DNA from: Nematostella vectensis
Taxonomy: Eukaryota; Cnidaria; Anthozoa; Actiniaria; Edwardsiidae
DNA: 64,000 nucleotides
Reading direction: 5' to 3'
Assembly (NCBI RefSeq): GCF_932526225.1
Contig: NC_064038.1
Coordinates: 7,377,070 to 7,441,069 of the forward strand
This document shows, one piece after another, positions 22,401 through 31,600 of this stretch (position 1 is its first letter; each line of letters opens with the position of its first letter). The notes beneath the pieces are model-generated. The model saw only the letters and a program-made list of their open reading frames with translations, was not told where the DNA came from and did not search any database. The position numbers and the translations under genes were made by a program.

Positions 22401-25400
22401 ATAATAGATGATTACATGGAGGAGTTGACCTCCTTAAGTTGACACTTTGCCCTTACCATAGGGTAGCAAGTAAAGAGGGATAAGTGCATTGCTTACCGAT
22501 GCTGGTTCATGAATACCATCCTTGTCATATTCTTGGAGACTTTCAAACATCTTGTCGAGTTCCCCAATTGGCTAAGAATGTTAAGCAGATGATGATTAAA
22601 TGCTATTAACATGCAGCAGAAGGCTGCATTGGATTCATTATACAGCCAACAAGGCACTTTCTTAAGGCGCTCTTCTACATCTCTTTGTCTTACCAAAGTT
22701 GAAAAGTTACACCTGAACTAAGCAGCATAGAAGAAGGCCTTGAGGTTTCAGCCGCTCTTCCACATGAATGAACAGGCCAAATCTCTTTTGGCTAGAAAAC
22801 TTGTAAAGATTAAAATATAATCCTCTTTCAATAAAGACTATTTTATTGTATTGCATTGTATGTATCTTCAATTTCAGAAAGAGTCAAGGCAAGCTTTCAG
22901 ATGTAAGCCCCCTTCTAGCAAAAAAAAACATTGGTGCATTGTACATGTGTAAGGGGAGGTAACGTGTTACCGTGAGTAATTATAACATGGGTGCATTGTA
23001 CCTGTGTAGGGGGAGGTAACATGTGTTACTGTGAGTTAGTATAACATGGGTGCGTTGTACCTGTGTAGGGAGAGGTAACATGTGTTACTGTTAGTTAGTA
23101 TAACATGGGTGCGTTGTACCTGTGTAGGGAGAGGTAACATGTGTTACTGTTAGTTAGTATAACATATTTAAGTATAAATCTACGCACATACTATCATGAA
23201 CCCTGTAATTTGATTGGCTCCCGTACTCACTCATCTATTGAGCGATAGATAGCGAGTAGTGAAAAAAATGGTTTTTTTTCACAAAAACAACATACATTTT
23301 TATTAAAATTGTCAGTTATTCGAAGGTAGTATGGGAGTAGATTTATACTTAAACAATTGAGTAAGTACGCAGCTGCTTTGTCTCCTATTATCTTTGCTCT
23401 ACAAAGGAGTTCTTTTGTCTCTATTCTTCTCGTTCTTTGTGTCGAGGTGCGGATATTGTTCATTTGCCCAATCAAATTGCAGCTTGTAAGAGCTGCGTAC
23501 TGACCCAAACAATTAGATTACTCATTCTCGTTTTCTATGAGTCATTACGCGGCGCTATGAGGTGCTACGTGCCTCGTTTACTATCTATTGACTCATAGAA
23601 AACTCGAACTTGTAGTCTAATTGCTAAACATACACAGGTATTGTACCTGTGTAAGGAAAATTAAAATGCTTTAAAGCGAGTTTGTTTAAATTGATGCCTT
23701 ATTAAGTACCTGTGTAGGGGGAGGTAAAAACGGCTTCATATCTTCGTCTTCAGATGCTGCACTGGGTGGGGAATCATTACAGGCCTGAGAAGCACTTGTG
23801 GAAACTGTTCCTTCATCTTGGTTCAAAACACTTGGTGCTGTGGATGGCCCTGGGACTGACTGAAATACGCAAACTCTACAGCTGCAGAAAGAAGGACACT
23901 TAGCGTTCAGAGACTTGTCTTTACACTTCACTTCTGGTTTTACTGTAACTGGCTCCATCAATGAATCATTAGTTTTCATCTCATCTCTTCCTGGGAGAAT
24001 TTTGAGTTTACTTATTTGTTCAGCATCCAGGACATCACTGGTAACCATGGTGCCATTATCATTAATATCTGCACCTTTACCAATACTTTTATCACATATC
24101 CTCTGAGTGCCACTGCTGATGTCTGCTGTTTTCTTCCCTTGTGAGTCTTGGTACTTCTGTACTATAGAGTCTGTGATGGACTCCACATGAAGGGTGTCTA
24201 GCTTTAGATTCGAAGAGCCAGGTCTAGTAGTCTCTACTGCAAAAACATCTTGGAAACCACTCTTAGGTGACAGCAACAAATCAGCTCGATTTGTAGCAAT
24301 GGGTCTAGTTGATGGTAATGCTGTTGGCTTGGACTGTACCATATTAGATGTTGATGCTAATGTTGCCTTAGACTGTACCATATTAGATGCTGGTAATACT
24401 GTTGGCTTGGACTGTACCATATTAGATGCTGGTAATGCTGTTGGCTTGGACTGTACCATATTAGATGCTGGTAATACTGTTGCCTTAGACTGTACCATAT
24501 TAGATGCTGGTAATACTGTTGGCTTGGACTGTACCATATTAGATGCTGGTAATACTGTTGGCTTGGACTGTACCATATTAGATGCTGGTAATGCTGTTGG
24601 TTTGGACTTTACCAGATGAGATCTTGGTGCTGTTGTTGCCTTAGATTGCACTTTATTAGGTGATGATTTAGAAGACACTGGTGTTGATTTATTGCGTAAT
24701 ACCATTCTAAAGACTTTGACTGGAGGTGTACTCAGAGTCCCTAGTTCTAGTGGGCGAGGTAAGCCCTTGGATAATCCTAATGATGGATCAGCCTGAGTAG
24801 GAAGTGCCGGGGAGCTTGGTACGTCCTTAGATAATGGAAACGCAACATCATCCTGGCCAGGTAGTACTGCAGTAGTGTTCTTAGTTGGTTGGGGCTTATT
24901 GTCTGATTTACCAGGTACAGAAATTATATTTGTTTGAGGGGGTGTTAAGGCAGGAACCACTTCATTAATAGCATATTCCAGATTGTTAGTTCCAAAATTT
25001 CCAGGAGTATGAATTTGTGACATCACCCTTTGATTGTCATGTTCATTGGAGCTATTTGCTGTGCCATTTTGTAAACTAGGAGTATTAACTTGAGCTTTAG
25101 ATTCATTTCCTCCAACTTTTTCACAGTTCTTTATCAATGGTGTACCATCAATAGGCAATGTGGAGTTTCCAGGTATTGCAGAATTCATGACAATCCCTTT
25201 GAGTTTCATGATGGCAAGAGCAATCGGTATATTTTGTTGCATGGCAAACAAGTTCATGATGCATATAAGGCAGTTTGGGAGGGCTGGATTGAACTCTACA
25301 GAACTGAAACAGAGAAAAAGGATTCAGAAAGACAAAAACAGATATAGAAGAATCAGGCTATATGGAAAGTGCTAGCAATACAAAACAACAAGCTGTTGCA

Positions 25401-25841
25401 TGCCAACCACAGAAAATACATACAATATTGTCTATCACACACAACACACTACTGCCAACCATAATACTGGGTGGCCTAATAAAGTTTGATAATCCCTAAA
25501 GAGTTCACAATGGCGCACAAGTTACAAACCCATGCCATAGTAGCACAAAAAGCTGATATTTACAAAGACCATGAGGGAGGGACTGTAAATACCCACCCAA
25601 CGACTCGACACATCTTGGAGTCCATAAGACACGTGATAGCGGCAGCCAGTACCGACTCGAGCGCGCCTACTTCTCGGCCATTTAGAAACACTTTTAGCGC
25701 CGTCCCATTTATCGGAGACCTCAAAATGGCGGGGTTTAGTGATTTTACATCATTTAATGGCAAAGAGGACAGTGTATTATCAGTAAAGACCTGTGTCTTG
25801 ATCGTGGAAAACTGAACTTCGCCGCTCACAGCGGAGGCCAT
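10390..25841 (-). CDS. HLTF: helicase-like transcription factor: SWI/SNF (Rad5-type) ATPase with RING finger
   Basis: Exons joined from splice sites: 25841-25564, 25303-23710, [unresolved, near 22791-22630], 22571-22497, 22321-22037, 21558-21368, 17960-17621, 16835-16689, 16526-16258, 15706-15524, 15218-15076, 14553-14213, 12971-12684, 10901-10821 and 10599-10390. Phases agree at every resolved junction. Exon 1 resembles the latter half of a HIRAN domain ([17 protein letters not shown]). Next comes a 531-codon low-complexity exon with 13-residue repeats. Helicase motifs are in order: Walker A ([13 protein letters not shown]), [21 protein letters not shown], a C3HC4 RING ([23 protein letters not shown]), [18 protein letters not shown] and [11 protein letters not shown], then [10 protein letters not shown]. 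Known HLTF proteins remodel stalled forks and polyubiquitinate PCNA in the nucleus. The two N-terminal exons are assigned to this gene by position, domain and phase, less securely than the rest. Confidence 0.93.
10641..10772. mobile_element. G/C-tract MITE in the last HLTF intron
   Basis: About 130 bp is bounded by AGCGGATCTAGG and the inverse CTAGATCCGTCCCTG. Its core contains GATGCCAGAAAGCCATAT, which is found inverted in the element at about 28.92 kb. Confidence 0.6.
11130..12683. repeat. 80-bp intronic minisatellite containing the HLTF exon donor region
   Basis: An 80-bp unit (TGGATATTGTGGTACGTATA within it) repeats about 19 times between the exon ending at 12684 and the next exon at 10901. 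The first unit abuts the exon: the donor reads CCG|GTACGTACCACAATATCC on the transcript strand, and each unit carries the matching TACGTACCACAATATCC. Confidence 0.93.
13020..14205. repeat. 53-bp intronic minisatellite containing a HLTF splice acceptor
   Basis: A unit of about 53 bp (AACATGATCTTTAAATGTTA within it) repeats about 22 times, with a variant carrying GCTTTGGAAATAGATGGACG. The exon starting at 12971 is preceded by CATGTTCAG|ATCGAT; on the same strand the units read CATGTTCAG|ATCTAT, so the acceptor is part of the unit. Confidence 0.93.
14552..14890. repeat. 36-bp intronic minisatellite carrying the RING-exon splice acceptor
   Basis: A 36-bp unit (CCTAGTCAAGGAGGGTTTGT within it) repeats about 9.4 times directly upstream, in transcription order, of the RING exon that starts at 14553. 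The acceptor is CTTGACTAG|GTGATG, and most units contain CTTGACTAG|GTGA or a one-base variant, giving a series of near-identical candidate 3' splice sites. The plus-strand open frame through it is an artefact of the 36-bp period. Confidence 0.95.
15050..15084. repeat. short tandem duplication of a HLTF splice donor
   Basis: On the transcript strand the donor CAAG|GTCAGTACAATATA is followed about 20 bp later by a second CAAG|GTCAGTACC, a two-unit duplication of the exon end at 15076. Confidence 0.7.
15350..15523. repeat. about 35-bp tandem repeat derived from a HLTF exon 3' end
   Basis: Units containing CTGAAGGGTGTGTGATGGGT repeat four times next to the exon ending at 15524. The outermost part keeps a degenerate coding copy: it would encode [11 protein letters not shown], against [13 protein letters not shown] in the real exon. 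Confidence 0.85.
16784..17440. repeat. 94-bp repeat made from the 5' half of a HLTF exon plus its acceptor
   Basis: A unit of about 94 bp repeats roughly seven times upstream, in transcription order, of the exon starting at 16835. Each unit includes the acceptor and first exon bases: the real junction is TTACAG|GATCAGATCTGTAC and units read TTAACAG|GATCAGATCTGTAC. They also keep an altered copy of the codons up to the point matching exon position 16784. Confidence 0.93.
17980..19600. other. HLTF intron segment, no exon seen; GATCG-rich inverted element at 18035-18185
   Basis: The long HLTF intron holds AT-rich DNA, a poly-C tract at 19096-19110 and a segment rich in GATCG and CGATC motifs that may be a small foldback element. 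No coding signal precedes the nested THAP gene. Confidence 0.45.
19608..20429 (+). CDS. THAP-type zinc-finger protein, nested in a HLTF intron
   Basis: A single-exon 273-residue ORF starts with a THAP domain: C5 or C6 with C10, the invariant tryptophan W33, C53 and H56 (CWKHF), P84 and the closing ACPRVF box at 82-87, all at the expected spacings for the C2CH fold. THAP domains bind DNA and are related to P-element transposase DNA-binding domains. The rest is highly charged and low in complexity (Lys, Glu, Ser, Thr), with basic clusters near residues 90-130 that could be nuclear-localisation signals. No transposase catalytic core follows, so it is a host-type regulator or a domesticated fragment. 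It lies opposite to HLTF between the exons at 21558-21368 and 17960-17621. The start is the first ATG and gives the correct [10 protein letters not shown] beginning. Confidence 0.85.
   Translation: MYSPCCVPYCRSRAAQAKNFHPFPKNAERKRQWLHIISEGAGEVEFTKKSRVCWKHFTDSDYKEVRDSRGRLVQDRVLRDDACPRVFSSSRKKRERDTVRSQASGKMEDNKGSQPKRKRPNEKRKNANKEKLVINVEDEHKPSGDEGNSSPAETNASQETLTTENETREEVDEKIKEKATTGGGAESTLAAKQPPFQPTTENKEEVDDVGGEKGKTSEPELAKEAESGVNNTETPTPHHLVALAQKAEPQIGTPSFQSIVELGEDEWTERLVV
20575..21065. repeat. degenerate about 23-bp tandem repeat
   Basis: Imperfect copies of TCTGTGGTCACGCAAGTAAT follow one another for about 490 bp, 3' of the THAP ORF and still inside the HLTF intron. Units vary in length and sequence, indicating an old array. 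Confidence 0.8.
21690..22012. repeat. about 40-bp tandem repeat next to a HLTF exon donor
   Basis: Units containing CACCTTACCCTCACCCTGTA repeat about seven times just downstream of the exon ending at 22037. On the transcript strand they carry GGGTAAGG, resembling the real donor GAAG|GTAAGTGG, but derivation from the junction is less clear than for other arrays. Confidence 0.75.
22630..22791 (-). other. two related candidate HLTF exons, splicing unresolved
   Basis: Two similar segments, at about 22791-22715 (transcript strand AGAGATTTGGCCTG, reading VEERLKPQG) and 22690-22630 (reading [10 protein letters not shown]), look like duplicated copies of one exon. Position and sequence would suit the end of the HIRAN-like region. 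Neither joins in phase to both neighbours with the obvious splice sites, so which is used is unknown. Confidence 0.4.
22925..23165. repeat. 59-bp intronic repeat containing a HLTF splice donor
   Basis: Four copies of a 59-bp unit contain GTACCTGTGTAGGG followed by GAGGTAAC. The exon ending at 23710 has the same string, with the donor ACACAG|GTAC, so the unit spans the exon end. A further partial copy lies near 23645. Confidence 0.85.
24310..24625 (-). repeat. 39-bp coding minisatellite in HLTF (13-residue repeat)
   Basis: About eight copies of a 39-bp unit encode variants of [13 protein letters not shown] in the long second exon of HLTF. The frame is kept throughout, and the region is predicted to be disordered from its Pro, Ser, Thr and Ala content. 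Confidence 0.9.
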
Positions 25842-26435
25842 ATTGTGAAATGTGAGATCCGAAGATGCAAATAGCGCGAAACACACCGATTGATTCTTAG
25901 CAATCTAGAATTGAACGCGATACTATGTCATCCAAGGACAAATCAGAGTAATCTGTTGTTGTGGACGCAATATCGATATCACATTTCAAAGGAAAACTGC
26001 TATTCGCACGCTTTCTTGGCTTGTTGTTGACTTTCACACGATCATCTTTCACACTTTCCCGGTTCAGATTCGCGCGCCCGATAAAGCCGCGACAAATATG
26101 GTCATGTTACCCTTATATGGAAACAGAACTACTCAGGCAACACGATCAAAATAATGGCCAAAATAAAATCATAAGTGCGTAAGATTCTTCATCGTGATTG
26201 GAGAACAGATTTCGTTTCTTAATAGAAGGGGGTCATTGATTGGCTATAAGACAAAGAAAACTGTACAGAAAACTCTGTAATGTCTCCAAGCGGGCAGTGT
26301 ACGCAAAGCAACTACAGGCAAAGCCATGTGCAAACAATTACTTCTAGTTTTATTATGGTGTGTTTAGTCTTTGCTAATATGGAATCCTACTGTGATATTC
26401 AAAGACGAAGAAAAGGTGATCTTTGCTAAATCAAA
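25842..26435. promoter_or_regulatory. probable bidirectional promoter between HLTF and a small + strand gene
   Basis: About 590 bp separates the HLTF start on the minus strand and the small ORF at 26436 on the plus strand, which diverge from here. No TATA box is obvious. Assignment rests on the head-to-head arrangement only. Confidence 0.4.
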
Positions 26436-26816
26436 ATGGCACAGAGAGAACGGATGGCTACCGAAGAGAGTGGGACTATCGAACTTCCTAATGGCGAAGA
26501 AGACATAACGTTTGATTTGGCGGACCCTTCTTCTATCGCGGAAGGCATGGACAATTTAACAGAAGAACAGATCGAAGAGCTACTTCAACAAGCATTGGCT
26601 GTCAACAAGAAACTAAAGAGGCGACTGAGAAAACAGAGCGCAAAACAAGAACGAAATGCAGCCAAATACGAAAGAACAGCCGTCCCAAATATGGATGCTA
26701 TGAAGATGTCAAAATATAGAACGATTTTACCTCCAATTGACAACAGCAAGTCTTTGATTGCGAAGGAGCAAATATTGACAGATTTTAAAAGGGAGAAGAA
26801 CCCTCTAGTTAAATAA
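26436..26816 (+). CDS. small charged coiled-coil-like protein, unrecognised
   Basis: A 126-residue single-exon ORF with two early ATGs (residues 1 and 7). It has an acidic first half (NGEEDITFDLADPSSIAEGM), a predicted helix with heptad character (NLTEEQIEELLQQALAVNKK) running into a basic stretch (LKRRLRKQSAKQERN), and a C-terminal segment with MSKYRTILPPIDN. The compositional order (acidic, helical, basic) and absence of frame damage suggest a real nuclear or cytoskeletal protein. I do not recognise the family. It starts about 600 bp from HLTF on the opposite strand. Confidence 0.6.
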   Translation: MAQRERMATEESGTIELPNGEEDITFDLADPSSIAEGMDNLTEEQIEELLQQALAVNKKLKRRLRKQSAKQERNAAKYERTAVPNMDAMKMSKYRTILPPIDNSKSLIAKEQILTDFKREKNPLVK

Positions 26817-26967
26817 AGGGGAACGATAGGATGGTAAAAAACAAATTCGGCAGCAAAAATAATTCTGCATGCGAAGTTAAGTTTATTTTCTATAAAATTT
26901 AAAAGCTGATGTATAAGTTAATAAGTCATATCACAGGTAGTTCGTTATTTGTCCCTGTTGATATTTA

Positions 26968-27305
26968 CGGTAAACAAAGGGCGAAAAACAAAATTAGTGA
27001 TATTATAAAAAAAAATACTCGTTGAAAAGACGTGTGTATGTAGTCTAGTGGTATTTACATGTTTACTTTTTGGGTGTTCTCTGGCCATATTAAAGCGCCT
27101 TGGTGTTTTTTTTTTTCAACATTAACGCTTATCAGAACGAAGATCAAATCGAGTTCAAATCACAATCTTAAAAAAAAATCGAAAGGCGTTTTAATAGGGC
27201 CAGAGAACACGCAAAAACTAAACATAAACACAACACTAGACTACACGTCTTTTCAACAAGTTGTTTTCCGTTTCACTCATTTTGTTTTTCGCCCTATGTT
27301 TACCG
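26968..27305. mobile_element. foldback element with arms of about 130 bp
   Basis: The left arm (GTAAACAAAGGGCGAAAAAC, then GTTGAAAAGACGTG and TGTTCTCTGGCC) is found inverted in the right arm over roughly 130 bp, with a short T-rich centre near 27110-27180. It is non-coding and has no transposase. Confidence 0.8.
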
Positions 27306-27325
27306 TGGCTACCTGTGGTTCTCAT

Positions 27326-28613
27326 CATCCTCGGAAACTCCTGTTTTTTTTTCTCGCATTTCGTTTCCTTTAGTAAAACAGTTAGGCACATAAAAAAACC
27401 CTTAGTTTTCAAGGACGAGGAGAAGTGCTGTACTTTTAGTTTAGAAAGTGTCAAATTTCCTCAATTACCGATCAAGGATTTATTCTATAGATCCAGTTCA
27501 TGTCCTTCATACATTTTACTGTAGTTTTGACCGGGGGACAAAAGACAAATGATCATATATTTGTGGATGCCATTAAGTATGGATTTTCAAATTGTCCTTT
27601 TTCAGTGCTCTAGTGCCCATAAGACCCTAGTTTTCTCTTTTTCTAAAATTATAAGAAAATAAGCAGTAGGGGCATGGCTGTGCAGCCCCCAGCATTTTTC
27701 TTAATAGAGAGCACAAACGGCATCAAGTACATCACATGCCCTTACAAATGTGACTTTCCAGACTTCTCAGATACTTTGAGAATAAAAGCCCCTGGAGTGT
27801 AAGATAAAACTCGTAAACCACACAGCCCAAGTGTATGAAACTTTAATAAATGTACAAAATAAAATAAATAATACCAGTATATAATACTTTAGAAAGACCC
27901 GCAGTAACCACCAAACATTTCTTATTTCTCACTTCATGTTTTACTTTGATTTGTTACTGTAAACATTTGTTATACTTATTTTTGTGCACTTTACCAGATC
28001 TGGGGGACAGGGTTACAGTCGCACTTTATAAAAATACAAATTTATTTATAAAAATAATTCTAAAGATTCAGCCCTCGTTGCCTCGTGCCTGCACTGTCAT
28101 TTATTTGTGGTCACCATGGATGTGACGTTTTCTCAGACAGTGACTATGAGAAAAAAGTAGATGCACCACATCAAATCTCCAATATTTTGTACGTTTTAGT
28201 ACAGGCAATCTGCATCAAAACCTTGTGTGGCATAATGTAGATGCTTGTTTTAAGGCCCTGATATTTTATTTTTTATTCACTAGGGGATTCAAATCTTGGG
28301 ACTGTAAGAAAGAAACAAGAACAACTCCAACCAATTTTTTTGGTATGTGTCTTTCATTGTTAAAAAAGTATGGGTGCTTTAAGTCTTTGGTTCAGTCACA
28401 CATTTTTGGGTGGGAGGGGTGCTTATTGGAAGCTAGGTGCTAAAACAAGCATTTGCAGTATCATTTGCCTAAGCAAAGCAAACCATGTACCAGGCTTTCA
28501 GGTGAATTCATAAGACACATAACTATTACAACTAAATTGTTCACATGTCAAGCCAGGCAATGAGACACTTTCTCACTGCTTCATTACAAGTTTTTGTTGG
28601 TGTAGACCAGGAT
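27326..28613. other. AT-rich intergenic DNA
   Basis: Apart from the MITE at 27602-27730, nothing convincing is seen. Short overlapping ORFs have no motif. The 3' end of the minus-strand membrane-protein gene, including its 3' UTR, probably extends into the right part. Confidence 0.4.
27602..27730. mobile_element. MITE relative of the element at 375-539
   Basis: The segment contains TTATAAGAAAATAAGCAGTA and GGGGCATGGCTGTGC, matching the core of the 375-539 element in the same order. The ends are diverged (AGTGCTCTAGTGCCC and AATAGAGAGCAC). Confidence 0.55.
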
Positions 28614-31600
28614 TTAGTTATAAGGTGGTATGCAGACAAAGTCCCGTGCGCTTGTGTATGGATGCCACTGCCCCTGTTCTCCGGATCCCATCTCGTAATA
28701 AACACCACTACACGTGGAGTTTACAGCAAACACCTCTGCCCCGCGTACTTGTTTCTTGTGGTCGAGTAAAGACCCTACCATTACCACACCTCCATATGCA
28801 CAGCGGTCCAGGTTCAAGTAAAAATGCATGCCTATTCAAAAGAAAAAAATACCTCAGACCTCTACTTGATTGGTAAACAGTGCCCAGTATTACATACTAA
28901 GTGAAATGCAATAACTACACATGGGCGGATCTAGCTTTTCTTTAAAGGGGGGTTTGGCTCAGTGGCAAAAGGGGAGGGGGTAATTTTTTGTTAGATATGG
29001 CTTTCTGGCAGCCGAAGGGGGGGGGGGGGGGGGTTAAACACCCTAAACCATCCCCCAAGATGCGTTACTGACACAACAGGTTATGGGCCCAGTTTAAATT
29101 ATGTAAAAACTATGCGATGCACATATTTCTGGTCATGTAAATACAAGGAGCTATGCTTGTGTTGGGAGCAGTAACCATATTCACACAAGGTGATGGGCGC
29201 AAGGGTGTTGTTTTAGTTATCAATGAAGGTGCGCTTTTCATCAAAAAGCTAACTTAAAAGTACCTGTTCTGTTGTAAGCTCTGAATGTAAGCCCCATCTT
29301 CTTCTTCAGGTTCGCCCAAGTAAACTCGATGCCGTGGACTCGAGGAGTCTGCATGTCGTAAGTCTCGTATGTGAAGAATACGTCTCTCTGTGGTCTGATG
29401 GAACCTCGCTTGCAAATAAAGTAACGTAAAGCACTGCCGGGCATCAAGAACTCATACAACAAGACTGCCAGTAGGCCCAGAACGACTAATACCAGTATGG
29501 ACTTCAATATCAACCCTGTAGATAAAAACAGGACCTTCAGTAAGGCCAGGATGGCCAATGTTAATATGGAAATGCATATCAATCCTGATGATTAACAACA
29601 AGACGTTCATTAGGGCAAGAATGGCTAATACTAGTATGGACCTCCATATCAACCCTGTAGATCAACAACAAAACGTCACTGGGGCCAGGATGTGATCAAT
29701 AGTAAAAGGGAAATGCATAACAACTCTTTGAGGGTAACGAGTCAATCAGCAACTTTTACTGACACCGAACGTTACAGTCAATATAAAAGAGACGTTTGAC
29801 TGTCTTAGGCAGGTCCTTTGTAAGACTTTAAAAGATGGCTCCTGTTCTTGTAAGTTTTTGTTATAATTTATACCTTACCTCTGACAAATCTCTTCTTTTC
29901 GGACTTGACTGCGTCATTAATCGTGTTGTGTACGCGATCTTGCAGACTCGACACCGCGTCAGCCATCTGCCGAGACTGGATTCCCATGACTATGGAAACA
30001 AAGCACTTCACCAAGGAGACGTCACTCATCTTGGCTGCATCACGCGATTCAAGCGTCTGACCAAGAAGAATTGGTGACTTTCCGGCCATCCTCCGCAGGG
30101 GTATTTGCGTCTCGGGGACGGCTAGTCCCGGCTGGTCGAGTGATGCATATACGCGCTCACCATTCTGTACGGGTCCAGTGACTTTCACGCGGACAATGCC
30201 GATGACGCAAACTGTATCGGTCATACCTATACACAATAGCAGAAACTTAAAGATGTTCTATACTGTGCTGTACTTAGGCAGTGCAAAGGGGTACAAATGA
30301 ATACGGTTGTTGGGTTTTATTCCTGTAGCCGCCCTGATGAAGAATTCATAGTAAAATCCGAAACGTTGGCATCTCTCGACTCCTGTTTTGTCTGTCTTCA
30401 ACCTATTTTCAAGTGCTTAAGCGTTTTCAAAAAAGAAAGCCTTGAAAAGCAGACAACGATTTATTGATATGCCTACTTACGACGACCTAACTTGCCTCTA
30501 TTACACGCCACTCAGGATCACACCTTTTGTAAAGAATCTTACCTAGATTCCCAGATGGGACGTTTCCCTGTAGATATGCCGAACGACTTATGACTCCTGC
30601 CATGCGCGCCTCTCGGGCATTGTCATGCGTCAGTAACGCAATCACTGTCTTTCCTGTCTTTTCCTGCTCAAAGAACCCGACAACGTCTCCCTCCTCCTGG
30701 TCCTTACTCCTGTAATACGGCCCCTTGAGCTCCACGTGATATGCTATATCCGCGTTAGGGGTGCAGATCATCTTTTTAACGTGGAGCTCTTTGATGCTGG
30801 CGCGTTGGGCCTCCAAGTAATCCGTGAGAAGAGCTGCAGGAGTCAGTAAAAGTGTCTACATTATTTATGACATAGCATTAAACCCCCCTACCCCTCCTCA
30901 ACGAAAAATCTTACAAAGGCAACCCCTAATGAAATCAGCGGAGCACCATATCTAAGAGAAGGTGGCAAAAGGAAATTCGGTAGCAGATATTGGTAAACCA
31001 TTCAGGGGCGGATCCAAGAGTTCCCAAAAAGTGGGGGGCAAGGTTTTCAAAAAGTGGAGGCCGGATATAGTCATCCGTGGATTTCCTTATATTTATTGTT
31101 ATTTTTATGCCAAATATCTGACAAGATGGACTCACCTTTTTTTGGCCGTGGAACAAAGTGACAAGATGGACTCACCGTCCATGGCATTTGTTCAACAAGT
31201 GACAAGATGGACTCACCTTTTTGGCCCTTGTAGAACAAAGTGACAAGATAGACTCACATTTTATGGCCCTTGTAGAACAAAAGGACAAGATGGACTTACC
31301 GTCCATGGCATTTGTTCAACAAGTGACAAGATGGACTCACCTTTTTGGCCCTTGTAGAACAAAGTGACAAGATAGACTCACATTTTATGGCCCTTGTAGA
31401 ACAAAAGGACAAGATGGACTTACCTTCCATGGCATTTGTTCAACAAGTGACAAGATGTACTCACCTTTTATGGCCCTTGTAGAACAAAGTGACAAGATAA
31501 ACTCACCTTCTGTGGTCCTTGGTGGAGTGGACCTTCCATCATAATACCCATGATCCTCTTGATCTGTAAAGAAGGCACATTATTTTATTTTGGAAAATTA

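Noticed and set aside
23915..24619. Plus-strand ORF with [10 protein letters not shown] repeats
   Set aside because: It is antisense to the 39-bp coding repeat of HLTF; it is open only because of the period.
28545..28876. Plus-strand ORFs
   Set aside because: They are antisense to the last exon (28831-28614) of the minus-strand membrane-protein gene, which has proper splice phase and a stop.
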